A stretch of DNA of 24,920 bases from JAVDCA01 sp035764045 (GTDB taxonomy: Bacteria > Pseudomonadota > Alphaproteobacteria > Rhizobiales > Xanthobacteraceae): contig DASTZX010000359.1 in the NCBI GenBank assembly GCA_035764045.1, forward strand, positions 1 to 24,920, given 5' to 3'. Position numbers and translations under genes: made by a program. The notes beneath the pieces are model-generated. The model searched no databases. It was not told where the DNA came from and saw nothing but the letters and a program-made list of their open reading frames with translations. Of this stretch, positions 7,058-15,394 are shown one piece after another. The first letter of the stretch is position 1; each line of letters opens with the position of its first letter.

Positions 7058-8148
7058 AACTCACGGTTCTCAGCGTCGCTTATCCGTTTGCCCCGGTCGG
7101 TCCCGACGCGGCCGGCGGCGCCGAGCAGCTGCTGGCGCAGCTCGATGCGGCGCTGGTGCGCGCGGGCGCGCGTTCGATCGTCGTCGGCTGCGAGGGCTCG
7201 CGCCCAGCGGGCATCTTGCTGCCGGTTCCGCGTGCCGACGGATCGCTGACAAAGCAGCGGATCGAGGCGGGACGGGCGCGGCACGCTCGGGCGATCGTCG
7301 AGGCGCTGAAGCGTTGGCCGGTCGACCTGGTCCACATGCATGGCGTCGATTTCCCGACCTATCTCCCGCCGCCGGGCGTGCCGGTGCTCGCGACGCTGCA
7401 TCTCCCGATTTCATTTTATGCTCCCGACGCGCTGCATCCGTTGCGGCCGCAGGTCTGGCTCAACTGCGTCTCTCGCTCGCAGCATGCGAGCTGTGCGGTC
7501 AATCCGCGGCTGTGCCGGCCGATCGAGAACGGCGTTCCGGTCGAGCTGTTCGCACAGCGGCATGCGAAGCGGGACTTCGCGCTCGTGCTCGCACGCATCT
7601 GCCCGGAAAAGGGCATTCACCTCGCGATCGCGGCGGCGAAGGCGGCGGGAATCCCGCTGCTGATCGCAGGCGAGATCTTCTCCTATCCGGACCATCGGCG
7701 CTATTTTGCCCAGGAGATCGCGCCGCGGCTCGATCGATGGCGGCGCTTCATCGGCCCGGTCGGACTTCGGCGTAAGCGGCGTCTGCTCGCGGCCGCGCGC
7801 TGTCTTCTTGTACCGTCCCTGGTCGCTGAGACAAGCTCGCTCGTCGCGCGCGAGGCGCTCGCATCGGGGACCCCGGTGATCGCTTTCGCGCGCGGCGCCC
7901 TCATCGACACGGTCGAGCCGCGACGCACCGGCTTTGTCGTGCGCGACGAGATCGAGATGGCGGACGCGATCGGCCGCACCGGTGAAATCGATGGCGAGCT
8001 CTGCCGTCGCACCGCACGGATGCGCTTCTCCGCGCAGGCGATGATCGAGCAGTACTTTGCGCTGTATGAGTCGATCGTGAAGCACCGCGAGCGGGAGGCG
8101 GCGAGCGCGCCCGCGCACCCCGGAATGGCGCCCGTGGCGACGGGTTGA
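7054..8148 (+). CDS. GT4-family glycosyltransferase
   Basis: A 364-residue GT-B enzyme. The N terminus MKLTVLSVAYPF followed by AGGAEQLLAQL (20-30) is the acceptor-side entry typical of GT4. The donor half has LVLARICPEKGIHLAI, then LVPSLVAETSSLVAREALASG (an E-x7-E-like segment) and TPVIAF, followed by a GALID segment. The start is the ATG at 7054, which overlaps the deacetylase stop; an upstream extension of the frame lies inside that gene. It transfers a sugar from a nucleotide donor with retention of configuration. Placed next to a PIG-L deacetylase, it could add the N-acetylhexosamine that the deacetylase acts on, as MshA does before MshB, but no residue here proves the specificity. Confidence 0.85.
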   Translation: MKLTVLSVAYPFAPVGPDAAGGAEQLLAQLDAALVRAGARSIVVGCEGSRPAGILLPVPRADGSLTKQRIEAGRARHARAIVEALKRWPVDLVHMHGVDFPTYLPPPGVPVLATLHLPISFYAPDALHPLRPQVWLNCVSRSQHASCAVNPRLCRPIENGVPVELFAQRHAKRDFALVLARICPEKGIHLAIAAAKAAGIPLLIAGEIFSYPDHRRYFAQEIAPRLDRWRRFIGPVGLRRKRRLLAAARCLLVPSLVAETSSLVAREALASGTPVIAFARGALIDTVEPRRTGFVVRDEIEMADAIGRTGEIDGELCRRTARMRFSAQAMIEQYFALYESIVKHREREAASAPAHPGMAPVATG

Positions 8149-8182
8149 TCTGAGTGGACCGCGCGCAGCCGGAGAGGCGTTC

Positions 8183-9400
8183 ATGCCCCGCGCATTCGTC
8201 CTCGTGCTCGACTCGGTCGGCATCGGAGCCGCCCCCGACGCCGCGCTCTATGGCGATGACGGTGCCGACACGGTCGGGCACATCGCGGAGGTCTGCGCCC
8301 GCGGCGACGGCGATCGTGCCGGTCTTCGCAGCGGTCCGCTGCGCCTGCCGCATCTGGCGCGACTCGGGCTGGGCGAGGCCTGCCGCCTGGCGACCGGCCG
8401 TCTTCCGCCGGGGCTCGACCACAACCGTCCGAACGGCGGCCGCTACGGCTGCGCCGCCGAGCTGTCCAAGGGCAAGGACACACCCTCGGGACACTGGGAA
8501 CTTGCCGGGGTGCCGGTGCGCTTCGACTGGGGCTACTTTCCCCGTACGGTGCCGTGCTTTCCGCCGCCCCTGATCGAAGCGCTGTGCGCACAGGCGAATC
8601 TCTCCGGCATTCTGGGCAATCGCCACGCCTCCGGAACCGAGATCATCAGCGAACTTGGCTGCGAGCACATGCGCACCGGAATGCCAATCTGCTACACCTC
8701 GGCGGACAGCGTGTTTCAGATCGCCGCGCATGAGACGTCGTTCGGGCTGGAGCGGCTTTATCAGGTATGCGCCACCGCTCGCAGGCTGGTCGACCGTCTG
8801 CGGATCGGGCGGGTGATCGCGCGACCCTTCGTCGGAACTGCGCCGGAGAACTTCTCGCGCACCGGAAACCGGCGCGATTATTCCGTGCCACCGCCGTCTC
8901 CCACCGTGCTCGACCGCGCCACGGAGGCAGGACGCGACGTGATCAGCGTCGGCAAGATCGCCGACATCTTCGCCCATTCGGGGACCGGACGGGTGGTGAA
9001 AGCGAACGGCAACGCCGCGCTCACCGACGCCACGTGCGATGCCATGCTCGCTCTCGCAGACGGCGGGCTTCTGTTTTCGAATTTCATCGACTTCGACTCG
9101 GTGCACGGACATCGCCGCGATCCGGCGGGCTACGCGGCCGCGCTCGAGGCCTTCGACGCCCGTGTGCCGGACATTCGCGACGCGCTACGGCCCGACGACC
9201 TGCTGGCAATCACCGCCGACCACGGCTGCGATCCGACCTGGCGGGGCACCGATCACACGCGCGAGCAAGTTCTGGTTCTCGTCGTCGGTCCGGGGCGCGC
9301 AGCGGGCTGCATCGGTCGACGAAGCACTTTCGCGGACCTCGCCGCCACCGTCGCGCATCACCTCGATTTGGCGCCGCCGCGCGACGGCTTGCGCTTCTGA
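8183..9400 (+). CDS. deoB: phosphopentomutase
   Basis: A 405-residue protein matching the standard DeoB length. It interconverts ribose-5-phosphate and ribose-1-phosphate (and deoxy forms) using manganese. Visible motifs are the metal-binding start LVLDSVGIGAAPDA, KDTPSGHWELAGVPV (the phospho-acceptor segment), VGKIADIFAHSGTG, NFIDFDSVHGHRRD and the metal site TADHGCDPTWRGTDHTRE. GGAGAGG upstream of the ATG is a good ribosome binding site. It is the last gene of unit 1, 34 bases after the glycosyltransferase. DeoB normally sits with nucleoside salvage genes (deoA, deoC, deoD); none is here, so in this operon it may supply a pentose-1-phosphate for sugar activation. That is inference. Confidence 0.93.
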   Translation: MPRAFVLVLDSVGIGAAPDAALYGDDGADTVGHIAEVCARGDGDRAGLRSGPLRLPHLARLGLGEACRLATGRLPPGLDHNRPNGGRYGCAAELSKGKDTPSGHWELAGVPVRFDWGYFPRTVPCFPPPLIEALCAQANLSGILGNRHASGTEIISELGCEHMRTGMPICYTSADSVFQIAAHETSFGLERLYQVCATARRLVDRLRIGRVIARPFVGTAPENFSRTGNRRDYSVPPPSPTVLDRATEAGRDVISVGKIADIFAHSGTGRVVKANGNAALTDATCDAMLALADGGLLFSNFIDFDSVHGHRRDPAGYAAALEAFDARVPDIRDALRPDDLLAITADHGCDPTWRGTDHTREQVLVLVVGPGRAAGCIGRRSTFADLAATVAHHLDLAPPRDGLRF

Positions 9401-9454
9401 GTCGCAACTCGCGCGAACATCGACAACTTGCCGCCGCGTCGGCGCGCGACCAGC

Positions 9455-9474
9455 TCGCGCGTGTTTGCGCGCGA
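9455..9474. other. GC-rich hairpin between units 1 and 2
   Basis: TCGCGCG (9455-9461) pairs with CGCGCGA (9468-9474) around a 6-base loop, 55 bases after the phosphopentomutase stop. No T-run follows, so it is not a classical intrinsic terminator; it could stabilise the 3' end of the unit 1 transcript. The rest of the 229-bp gap between 9401 and 9629 holds promoter P2 and no gene that I can see. Confidence 0.3.
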
Positions 9475-9560
9475 TACAGAATGCTTTGTCAGGATTCGAA
9501 CTGAGGAACACGCATGCATTCGCAATCGTGTCGTGAACCGAGCCGAGGAACGCGCGGCTA

Positions 9561-9585
9561 GGAACAAACGAATGTGCTTCGCGTT
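9561..9585 (+). promoter_or_regulatory. EcfG-type (general stress response) promoter P2
   Basis: GGAAC at 9561-9565 and CGTT at 9582-9585 are separated by 16 bases, matching the sigma-EcfG consensus. It lies 44 bases before the ATG at 9630, giving a leader of about 35-40 nt. The -35 context GGAACAAACG and the downstream CGCGTTC are identical to P1, which suggests a common origin or strong selection for the extended element. Confidence 0.78.
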
Positions 9586-9629
9586 CGCTCCCCAGGTACA
9601 AACCTTTCCGCAGCGGCGAAGCGTTACTC

Positions 9630-10745
9630 ATGAACAAGCGTGTGTTGATTACGGGTGGCGCGGGCTTCATCGGCTCTCATCTGACCGATCTTCTGCTCTC
9701 AAGCGGCTGCTCGGTCAGGATACTCGACTGCCTTTCCGCGCAAGTTCACCCCGGCGGCGTGGCGCCCGACTATCTCGATCCCGAAGCGGAGCTCGTGGCC
9801 GGCGATCTGCGAGACGCGGGGAGCGTCGCGCGCGCGCTCGACGGCGTCGATGTGGTGTTTCACCTCGCGGCTGCCGTCGGGGTCGGGCAGAGCATGTACG
9901 ACATCGTCCGCTACACGGGGACCAACGAGCTCGGTACCGCGGTCCTGCTCGAGGCCTTGGCGAAACATCCGGTCGAACGCCTCGTCTGCGCGTCCTCGAT
10001 GAGCATCTACGGCGAAGGCCTGGCGCGGCGGCTTGACGGTGAGACGGTCGAGCCTGACGAGCGGCCGCTCGAGCAGCTGCGCCGCGGCGCGTGGGAGCTG
10101 GAGGATGCAGGCGGGGAGCCGCTTGCGCCGCTCCCGACTCCGGAGAGCAAGCGACCGTCGCTGAGCTCGGTCTACGCGCTCAACAAGTACAGCCAGGAGC
10201 GGCTCTGTCTGATGGTCGGGAAGGCGTACCGCATTCCAACGGTCGCGCTGCGGTTCTTCAATGTCTATGGCCCGCGACAGGCGCTCTCCAATCCGTACAC
10301 AGGGGTGCTGGCCATCTTCGCTGCCCGGCTGACCAATGGCCGCCCGCCGTTGATCTTCGAGGACGGAAGGCAACGGCGCGACTTCGTGCACGTTCAGGAC
10401 GTCGCGCGTGCCTGTGCGCTCGCCATGGAGGCGCGATCGGCGGTCGGCGGGGTGTTCAACATCGGATCGGGACAGAGTCGGACCATCCAATCGATCGCGG
10501 AGGATTTGGCAAAGGTACTCGGCCGGGCCGGGCTCGCTCCGCGCCTGACGGGAAAATACCGGGTCGGCGACATCCGTCACTGCTTTGCCGACATCGCCAA
10601 GAGCCGCACCGCTCTCGGATTCTCGCCGCAGGTCGACTTTCGCGACGGGCTGGCGGAATTGGCCGAATGGGTCGCCGGACAGGTGGCCCACGACGGCGTG
10701 GACGCCGCGACCGCGGAGCTGGAGAAGCGGGGACTGGTAGCATGA
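9630..10745 (+). CDS. NAD-dependent sugar-nucleotide epimerase (dTDP-L-rhamnose 4-epimerase-like)
   Basis: A 371-residue extended short-chain dehydrogenase. The NAD-binding loop TGGAGFIGS is at 8-16, the catalytic serine region is CASSMSIYGEG (about 120-130), and the YxxxK pair is Y182/K186 in VYALNKYSQE. The segment FFNVYGPRQALSNPYTGV and the SSMSIYGEG context resemble the WbiB-type dTDP-L-rhamnose 4-epimerases (dTDP-6-deoxy-L-talose formation), but a different nucleotide sugar is possible. It is the first gene of unit 2, 44 bases after EcfG promoter P2, and overlaps the next epimerase by ATGA. It would supply a modified donor sugar to the glycosyltransferases downstream. Confidence 0.8.
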   Translation: MNKRVLITGGAGFIGSHLTDLLLSSGCSVRILDCLSAQVHPGGVAPDYLDPEAELVAGDLRDAGSVARALDGVDVVFHLAAAVGVGQSMYDIVRYTGTNELGTAVLLEALAKHPVERLVCASSMSIYGEGLARRLDGETVEPDERPLEQLRRGAWELEDAGGEPLAPLPTPESKRPSLSSVYALNKYSQERLCLMVGKAYRIPTVALRFFNVYGPRQALSNPYTGVLAIFAARLTNGRPPLIFEDGRQRRDFVHVQDVARACALAMEARSAVGGVFNIGSGQSRTIQSIAEDLAKVLGRAGLAPRLTGKYRVGDIRHCFADIAKSRTALGFSPQVDFRDGLAELAEWVAGQVAHDGVDAATAELEKRGLVA

Positions 10746-11833
10746 CCGCGGCGCGGCTCGAGCTCAGGCGCGACCGGCAGCCGGTCCTCGTCACCGGTGG
10801 GTGCGGATTTGTCGGCTGCAACATCGCAGCCGCGCTTGCGGCGCGCGGCCGGACCGTCGTGGTCGCGGACAATCTGTCGCGCCGTGGCGCCGCGCTCAAT
10901 GCCGAATGGTTGCGTGAGCGTTTCGCCGATCGCGTCGTGGTCGCGGTCGCCGACGTGCGAGACCACGATGTGATGGATGAGCTGGTCGCGGACGCGTCCG
11001 CCGTGCTGCATCTCGCCGGCCAGGTGGCGGTGACGACGAGCCTCGTCGATCCGATCGAGGATTTCGAGATCAACACGCGTGGAACGCTGAATATCCTCGA
11101 GGCGGTGCGCCGGAGAAATCCAAGCGCGCCGGTGATCTTCGCATCCACCAACAAGGTGTATGGCCGTCTGCTGGACGACGGCGCGGTGCACCGTGTGGAC
11201 GGCCGCTACGCGCCCGATGACGACCGGCTCGCCTCCGGCGTGTCGGAGTGCGCACCGCTCGACTTTCATAGCCCCTACGGGTGCTCGAAGGGCGCCGCCG
11301 ACCAATATGTCCGCGACTATGCCCGTGTCGCCGGATTGAGGACCGTCGTCCTGCGCATGAGCTGCATCTACGGTCCGCGCCAGTTCGGCACGGAAGACCA
11401 GGGCTGGATCGCGCATTTTCTCCTTCAGGCCATGCGGGGCCGGCCGATCACCGTCTACGGCGACGGCTGCCAGGTGCGCGACGCCCTCTATGTCGGCGAC
11501 GCCGTGGAGGCCTGGATCGCGGCGCTCGACAGCATCGAGAGGACGAGCGGCGAGATATTCAACCTGGGAGGCGGCCCGTCGAATGCGCTCAGCCTTCGCG
11601 ACCTGCTCGGCTGGATCGAGGAGTCGCATGGTGAGGCGCCCGAGATCCGCATGGAGGCGTGGCGGCCGGGCGATCAGCCCTGGTACGTGTCGGACATCGG
11701 CAAGATTTCCCGCGCGCTCGACTGGGCTCCGCGCACGCCGCTGCGTGACGGGCTGCGCGCCCTCGACGATTGGCTTACCGACGGCGTCGCGGCGCCCGCG
11801 GCCGGCATCCGCTTGCAGGAGGCGCAGGCGTGA
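10742..11833 (+). CDS. NAD-dependent epimerase (CDP-paratose/tyvelose 2-epimerase-like)
   Basis: A 363-residue extended SDR. The nucleotide loop TGGCGFVG is at 18-25, followed by HLAGQVAVTTSL (90-101) and DFEINTRGTLNILEAVR. The catalytic YxxxK pair is Y179/K183 in SPYGCSKGAADQY, and YGPRQFGTEDQGWIAHF follows. This combination, with the GQVAVTTS and QFGTEDQGW segments, is characteristic of the CDP-tyvelose epimerase (RfbE) branch, which inverts C2 of a CDP-sugar. Substrate assignment by motif alone is tentative. The start ATG at 10742 overlaps the previous stop; the frame extends upstream but that part is a shadow of the preceding gene. It overlaps the radical SAM gene as GTGA. Confidence 0.78.
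   Translation: MTAARLELRRDRQPVLVTGGCGFVGCNIAAALAARGRTVVVADNLSRRGAALNAEWLRERFADRVVVAVADVRDHDVMDELVADASAVLHLAGQVAVTTSLVDPIEDFEINTRGTLNILEAVRRRNPSAPVIFASTNKVYGRLLDDGAVHRVDGRYAPDDDRLASGVSECAPLDFHSPYGCSKGAADQYVRDYARVAGLRTVVLRMSCIYGPRQFGTEDQGWIAHFLLQAMRGRPITVYGDGCQVRDALYVGDAVEAWIAALDSIERTSGEIFNLGGGPSNALSLRDLLGWIEESHGEAPEIRMEAWRPGDQPWYVSDIGKISRALDWAPRTPLRDGLRALDDWLTDGVAAPAAGIRLQEAQA
11817..11822 (+). promoter_or_regulatory. ribosome binding site fixing a GTG start
   Basis: A perfect AGGAGG lies 7 bases before the GTG at 11830. It marks that GTG as the start of the radical SAM gene, with translation coupled to the stop of the epimerase (GTGA overlap). Confidence 0.75.
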
Positions 11834-13116
11834 AGATCGCGCTCATCAATCCGAACTGGCAGTTCGAAGGGAGCATCTATTTCGGCTGCCGCTCGCCGCA
11901 TCTGCCGATCGAGCTTGGCGTGGCGCAGCTCATGCTGGAGCAGGCCGGGCATCGCGTCCGGCTGATCGACGGCCATCTGTTCGACCTGAGCCGCGCCGAC
12001 ATCGCGGCCGAGCTCGCCGCCTTTCGGCCGGACATGACGGTGATCACCACGGCGCCGACCTATCTGTTCTGGCGCTGCGCCCAGCCGGAGCTGCGCGTTC
12101 CCCAGCAGGTGGCGCGCACGGCACGCGAATTTTCGCCCTTCCTGGTGGCAGTCGGTCCGCACGGATCGACCACGCCGCGCGCCGCCCTGCGCAAGCTTGC
12201 GGTCGACATGGTGGTGATGGGCGAATGCGAGCAGACGCTGGTGCGGCTCGCGGCGGGCGAACGCGATGGCGTCAACGGGACCTGCTACCGCGAGGGCGAC
12301 GACATCAGGGTCGTTGGGGGACCGCTCTCGGCGCAATTCATCGATCAGCCGCCGCTTGCCTGGCCGGACGAGATGGTGGCGCGCCATCGTCACCACCACC
12401 ATCGCTTCGACGCGGAGCCCGTCGGTCCGGGAGCGGAGGTGGAATCATCGCGCGGCTGTCCCTACAGCTGCACGTTCTGCGCCAAGGAGAACTTCCGCGA
12501 TCAGTATCGCAAACGGCCGGCGGAGGCCGTTCTCGACGAGATCGCCGCGCTACGGCGCCAAGGCGTCGAGTACATCTATTTCATCGACGAGATCTTCCTG
12601 CCCAACAAGCCCCTGCTGGAGGGGCTCGTCGGACGCGGACTGAAATTCGGCGTGCAGACGCGCATCGATCTGTGGAAGCCGGACGCGATCGAGCTTCTCG
12701 GCCGCGCTGGCTGCGTGTCGGTCGAGGCCGGTATCGAGAGCCTCAGTCCGGAGGGCCGGGATGCGCTGGCCAAGCGCTGTCGGCTCAGCACCGAGGAGCT
12801 CGCCGACCGCCTGATCATCGCCAAGCGACACATACCGTTCGTTCAGGCGAACCTGATCGAAATGCCGCAGGACGACGACGCGGCCGTGCAGCATTGGCGC
12901 ACGCAGATGCGCGACGCCGGCATCTGGGCGAATGATCCGGTGCCGCTCTTTCCATATCCGGGATCGCCGGATTATCGCCGGCTGTGGGGCTTGCCGGACG
13001 ACAGCGCCTGGGAACGGGCGCATGATTACTATCTCGGTCAATTCCGCGACTTCAGCGACGTGCAGGACGACCGGCCGCGGCGCCTGCGCGAATTGGAGCT
13101 GGAGGTGCGGGGATGA
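11830..13116 (+). CDS. B12-binding domain-containing radical SAM protein
   Basis: A 428-residue protein starting at GTG. The N-terminal 150 residues (KIALINPNWQFEGS, IELGVAQLMLEQAGHRVRLID, VVMGECEQTL) have the layout of a cobalamin-binding domain. The radical SAM domain follows with the cluster motif CPYSCTFC (C210, C214, C217) and YIYFIDEIFLPN, then VEAGIESLS. The classical DxHxxG of base-on B12 binding is not obvious. From memory, unverified, it fits TIGR04295, a B12/radical SAM group reported from oligosaccharide-type cassettes. It probably performs a radical C-methylation or rearrangement on a sugar, polyol or lipid intermediate. It overlaps both neighbours by 4 bases (GTGA before, ATGA after), firmly inside unit 2. 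Confidence 0.85.
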   Translation: MKIALINPNWQFEGSIYFGCRSPHLPIELGVAQLMLEQAGHRVRLIDGHLFDLSRADIAAELAAFRPDMTVITTAPTYLFWRCAQPELRVPQQVARTAREFSPFLVAVGPHGSTTPRAALRKLAVDMVVMGECEQTLVRLAAGERDGVNGTCYREGDDIRVVGGPLSAQFIDQPPLAWPDEMVARHRHHHHRFDAEPVGPGAEVESSRGCPYSCTFCAKENFRDQYRKRPAEAVLDEIAALRRQGVEYIYFIDEIFLPNKPLLEGLVGRGLKFGVQTRIDLWKPDAIELLGRAGCVSVEAGIESLSPEGRDALAKRCRLSTEELADRLIIAKRHIPFVQANLIEMPQDDDAAVQHWRTQMRDAGIWANDPVPLFPYPGSPDYRRLWGLPDDSAWERAHDYYLGQFRDFSDVQDDRPRRLRELELEVRG

Positions 13117-14252
13117 GTCCGCCCTCGTTGCGCATCCTGATGACGGCCGACGCCGTCGGCGGCGCGTGGGTGTACGCGACATCTCTCGCGCGGGCGCTGT
13201 GCGGCGGCGGACACCAGGTCTGCCTGGTGACGCTCGGTCCACCGCCGCGCGACGACCAGCGGCGGGAGGTGGCCGGCGTGACCGGGCTCGACCTGACCGT
13301 CACCGATCTGGCGCTGGAATGGACGGATTCCGAGGGGCGCGATTTTTCGCGCGCCATGAGATGCCTGGCGGAGCTGGAGCGGCGACTCACTCCGGACATC
13401 GTGCACGTCAACGGCTATCGCGAGGCCTGCGCGGCATGGCGCGCGCCGGTCGTCGTCGTGGCGCATTCCTGCGTGTGCTCATGGTGGCGGGCCTGTCACG
13501 GGGATGATCCGCCGAGGCCGCAGTGGGCGGCCTATGCGGCGAATGTGCGCGCCGGGCTTGCCGCGGCCGAGCGCTGGGTCGCGCCGACCGCAGCGTTTCG
13601 GGCCGAGGTCGAGACGCTCTACGCTCCGCCGACGCGGGGCCAGGCGATCTGGAATGGCCTCGATCCGGCCGGCGCGCCGGCACCCAAGGAGCCGTTCATC
13701 CTGTCGGCCGGCCGGCTGTGGGATGTGGCGAAGAACGTGTCGGCCCTCGCCCGGGTGGCGGCGCGCATCCCCTGGCCGCTGCGCGTCGCCGGTCCGCTCG
13801 CGGGGTGCGGCGCGGCCGGGCGCGACTTCGACGCAAGCCGCGTCGCCTGGCTCGGCGAGTTGCCGCGCGCCGACCTCATCGCGCACATGCAACGCGCATC
13901 GATCTTCGCGGCGCCCGCCGTGTACGAGCCGTTCGGTCTGACCGTGCTCGAGGCGGCACTCGCAGGCTGCGCGCTCGTCCTCTCCGATATTCCGAGCTTC
14001 CGCGAGCTTTGGGGCGGGGCGGCGCTGTTCGTCGATCCGCGCGACGGCCGAGCGATCGAGTCCGCCCTCACGCGGCTGGTGTGCGATCGCGATCTGCGCC
14101 GGGAGCTTCAGCGCGCCGCGCAGGCGCACGCGCGCCGCTATTCGCTCGCATCGATGTACGACGCCTATTGCGGGCTGTACCGGACGATGGCGGGCGCGCG
14201 TCGGGCGGTCGGAGGGCCGCCACGACGCCCGCAGATCGAGGCACGCCCATGA
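13113..14252 (+). CDS. GT4-family glycosyltransferase
   Basis: A 379-residue GT-B enzyme of the glycogen-synthase/GT4 type. The N terminus is RILMTADAVGGAWVYATSLARAL, with the GGAW acceptor-side loop. The donor-binding half carries FILSAGRLWDVAKNVSAL, the E-x7-E motif in YEPFGLTVLEAALAGCALVLSD, and a typical ALFVDPRDG segment. This end is closer to sucrose- or glycogen-synthase-like GT4 enzymes than the gene at 7054. It starts within the radical SAM stop (ATGA) and overlaps the next glycosyltransferase by ATGA. Donor and acceptor are not predictable from the sequence. Confidence 0.85.
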   Translation: MSPPSLRILMTADAVGGAWVYATSLARALCGGGHQVCLVTLGPPPRDDQRREVAGVTGLDLTVTDLALEWTDSEGRDFSRAMRCLAELERRLTPDIVHVNGYREACAAWRAPVVVVAHSCVCSWWRACHGDDPPRPQWAAYAANVRAGLAAAERWVAPTAAFRAEVETLYAPPTRGQAIWNGLDPAGAPAPKEPFILSAGRLWDVAKNVSALARVAARIPWPLRVAGPLAGCGAAGRDFDASRVAWLGELPRADLIAHMQRASIFAAPAVYEPFGLTVLEAALAGCALVLSDIPSFRELWGGAALFVDPRDGRAIESALTRLVCDRDLRRELQRAAQAHARRYSLASMYDAYCGLYRTMAGARRAVGGPPRRPQIEARP

Positions 14253-15394
14253 AATTCGCGCTGTTCTATCACTCCTTCGTCTCATGCTGGAACCACGGCA
14301 ACGCGCATTTCCTGCGCGGCCTCGCGCGCGCACTGCACGCGCGGGGCCATCGGGTGGCCGTTCATGAGCCGGCGGACGGCTGGAGCCGCATGAACGCGCT
14401 GCGGGAGCCCGGCGGAGCAGCGGTTCTGCACGAATGCGCCGGCCTGGTGCCGGGCATCGAGCTCCATTCCTACGCCCTCGCGGCCCTCGATCTCGATCGC
14501 GCGCTCGACGGCGCCGATGTGGTGATCGCGCATGAATGGAACGATCCCGCCCTGATCGAGCGGCTCGGCGAACGCCGGCGCCGGGGAGGGCGCTTCCTTC
14601 TGTTCTTCCACGATACGCATCATCGCGCGGTGAGCGCGCCGGACGATCTCGATCGGTTCGATCTCACCTCTTTCGATGCCGTGCTCGCATTCGGCGAAGT
14701 CCTGAGTTCCGTCTATCGCGAACGTGGGTGGGGCCGGCGTGCCGTCACGTGGCACGAAGCGGCCGATGTGGCGCTGTTTGCGCCGCAGCCCGATGTGCGC
14801 AAGGCGGTCGATCTGATCTGGATCGGAAACTGGGGCGACGGCGAGCGCGACCAGGAGCTCCAGCACTTCCTTGTCGAGCCCGCCGTGCAGGCCGGCGCAA
14901 GCGTACGGCTCAATGGCGTTCGCTATCCCGAGATCGTGAGCCGCAAGCTGCGGAGGCTCGGCTTCTCGCTCGGCGGCTGGCTGCCCAATCACCGCGCGCC
15001 GGCCGCCTTCGCCGAAGCCCGTCTCACCGTGCACGTGCCGCGCCGACCCTATGTCGAGGCGCTGCAGGGAATTCCGACGATCCGCATGTTCGAAGCGCTG
15101 GCATGCGGCATTCCGCTGGTGAGCGCACCGTGGGCGGATATCGAAGGGCTGTTTCCCGACGGCAGCTACCTCAAGGCGAGGAGCGGGGACGAGATGAAGG
15201 CGGCGATACGGGCGGTGCTGCACGACCCCGACATGGCCGCGGCGATCGCGGCGGCCGGGAGCCGCGCGGTCGCAGAGCGACACACATGCAGCCACCGCGC
15301 CGATGAATTGCTCGCGCTGGCGCACAGGCTCAGGCCGGCGGCCAGCACAGCAGCGCCGACGCCGCGCGAGGCGGACCGCATGGTGATGTCATGA
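14249..15394 (+). CDS. CgeB-like glycosyltransferase (paralogue 2, divergent)
   Basis: A 381-residue member of the same broad family as the genes at 2544, 15391 and 16479, but the most divergent. It begins MKFALFYHSFVSCWNHGNAHF, where the others have a SSWGNGHAT or SSYWNGAAT version. The middle contains LLFFHDTHHRAVS and LAFGEVLSSVYRERGWG, then LIWIGNWGDGERDQELQHFLVEPA. The C-terminal donor-like half has LTVHVPRRPYVEALQGIPTIRMFEALACGIPLVSAPW. It is a predicted cytoplasmic glycosyltransferase with unknown donor and acceptor. ATGA overlaps at both ends show it is co-translated with its neighbours. Confidence 0.75.
   Translation: MKFALFYHSFVSCWNHGNAHFLRGLARALHARGHRVAVHEPADGWSRMNALREPGGAAVLHECAGLVPGIELHSYALAALDLDRALDGADVVIAHEWNDPALIERLGERRRRGGRFLLFFHDTHHRAVSAPDDLDRFDLTSFDAVLAFGEVLSSVYRERGWGRRAVTWHEAADVALFAPQPDVRKAVDLIWIGNWGDGERDQELQHFLVEPAVQAGASVRLNGVRYPEIVSRKLRRLGFSLGGWLPNHRAPAAFAEARLTVHVPRRPYVEALQGIPTIRMFEALACGIPLVSAPWADIEGLFPDGSYLKARSGDEMKAAIRAVLHDPDMAAAIAAAGSRAVAERHTCSHRADELLALAHRLRPAASTAAPTPREADRMVMS

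Noticed and set aside
9505..9530. A further GGAAC (9505-9509) followed after 17 bases by CGTG, upstream of P2
   Set aside because: The -10 part is CGTG instead of CGTT, and the perfect P2 lies just downstream. A second start is possible but not supported.
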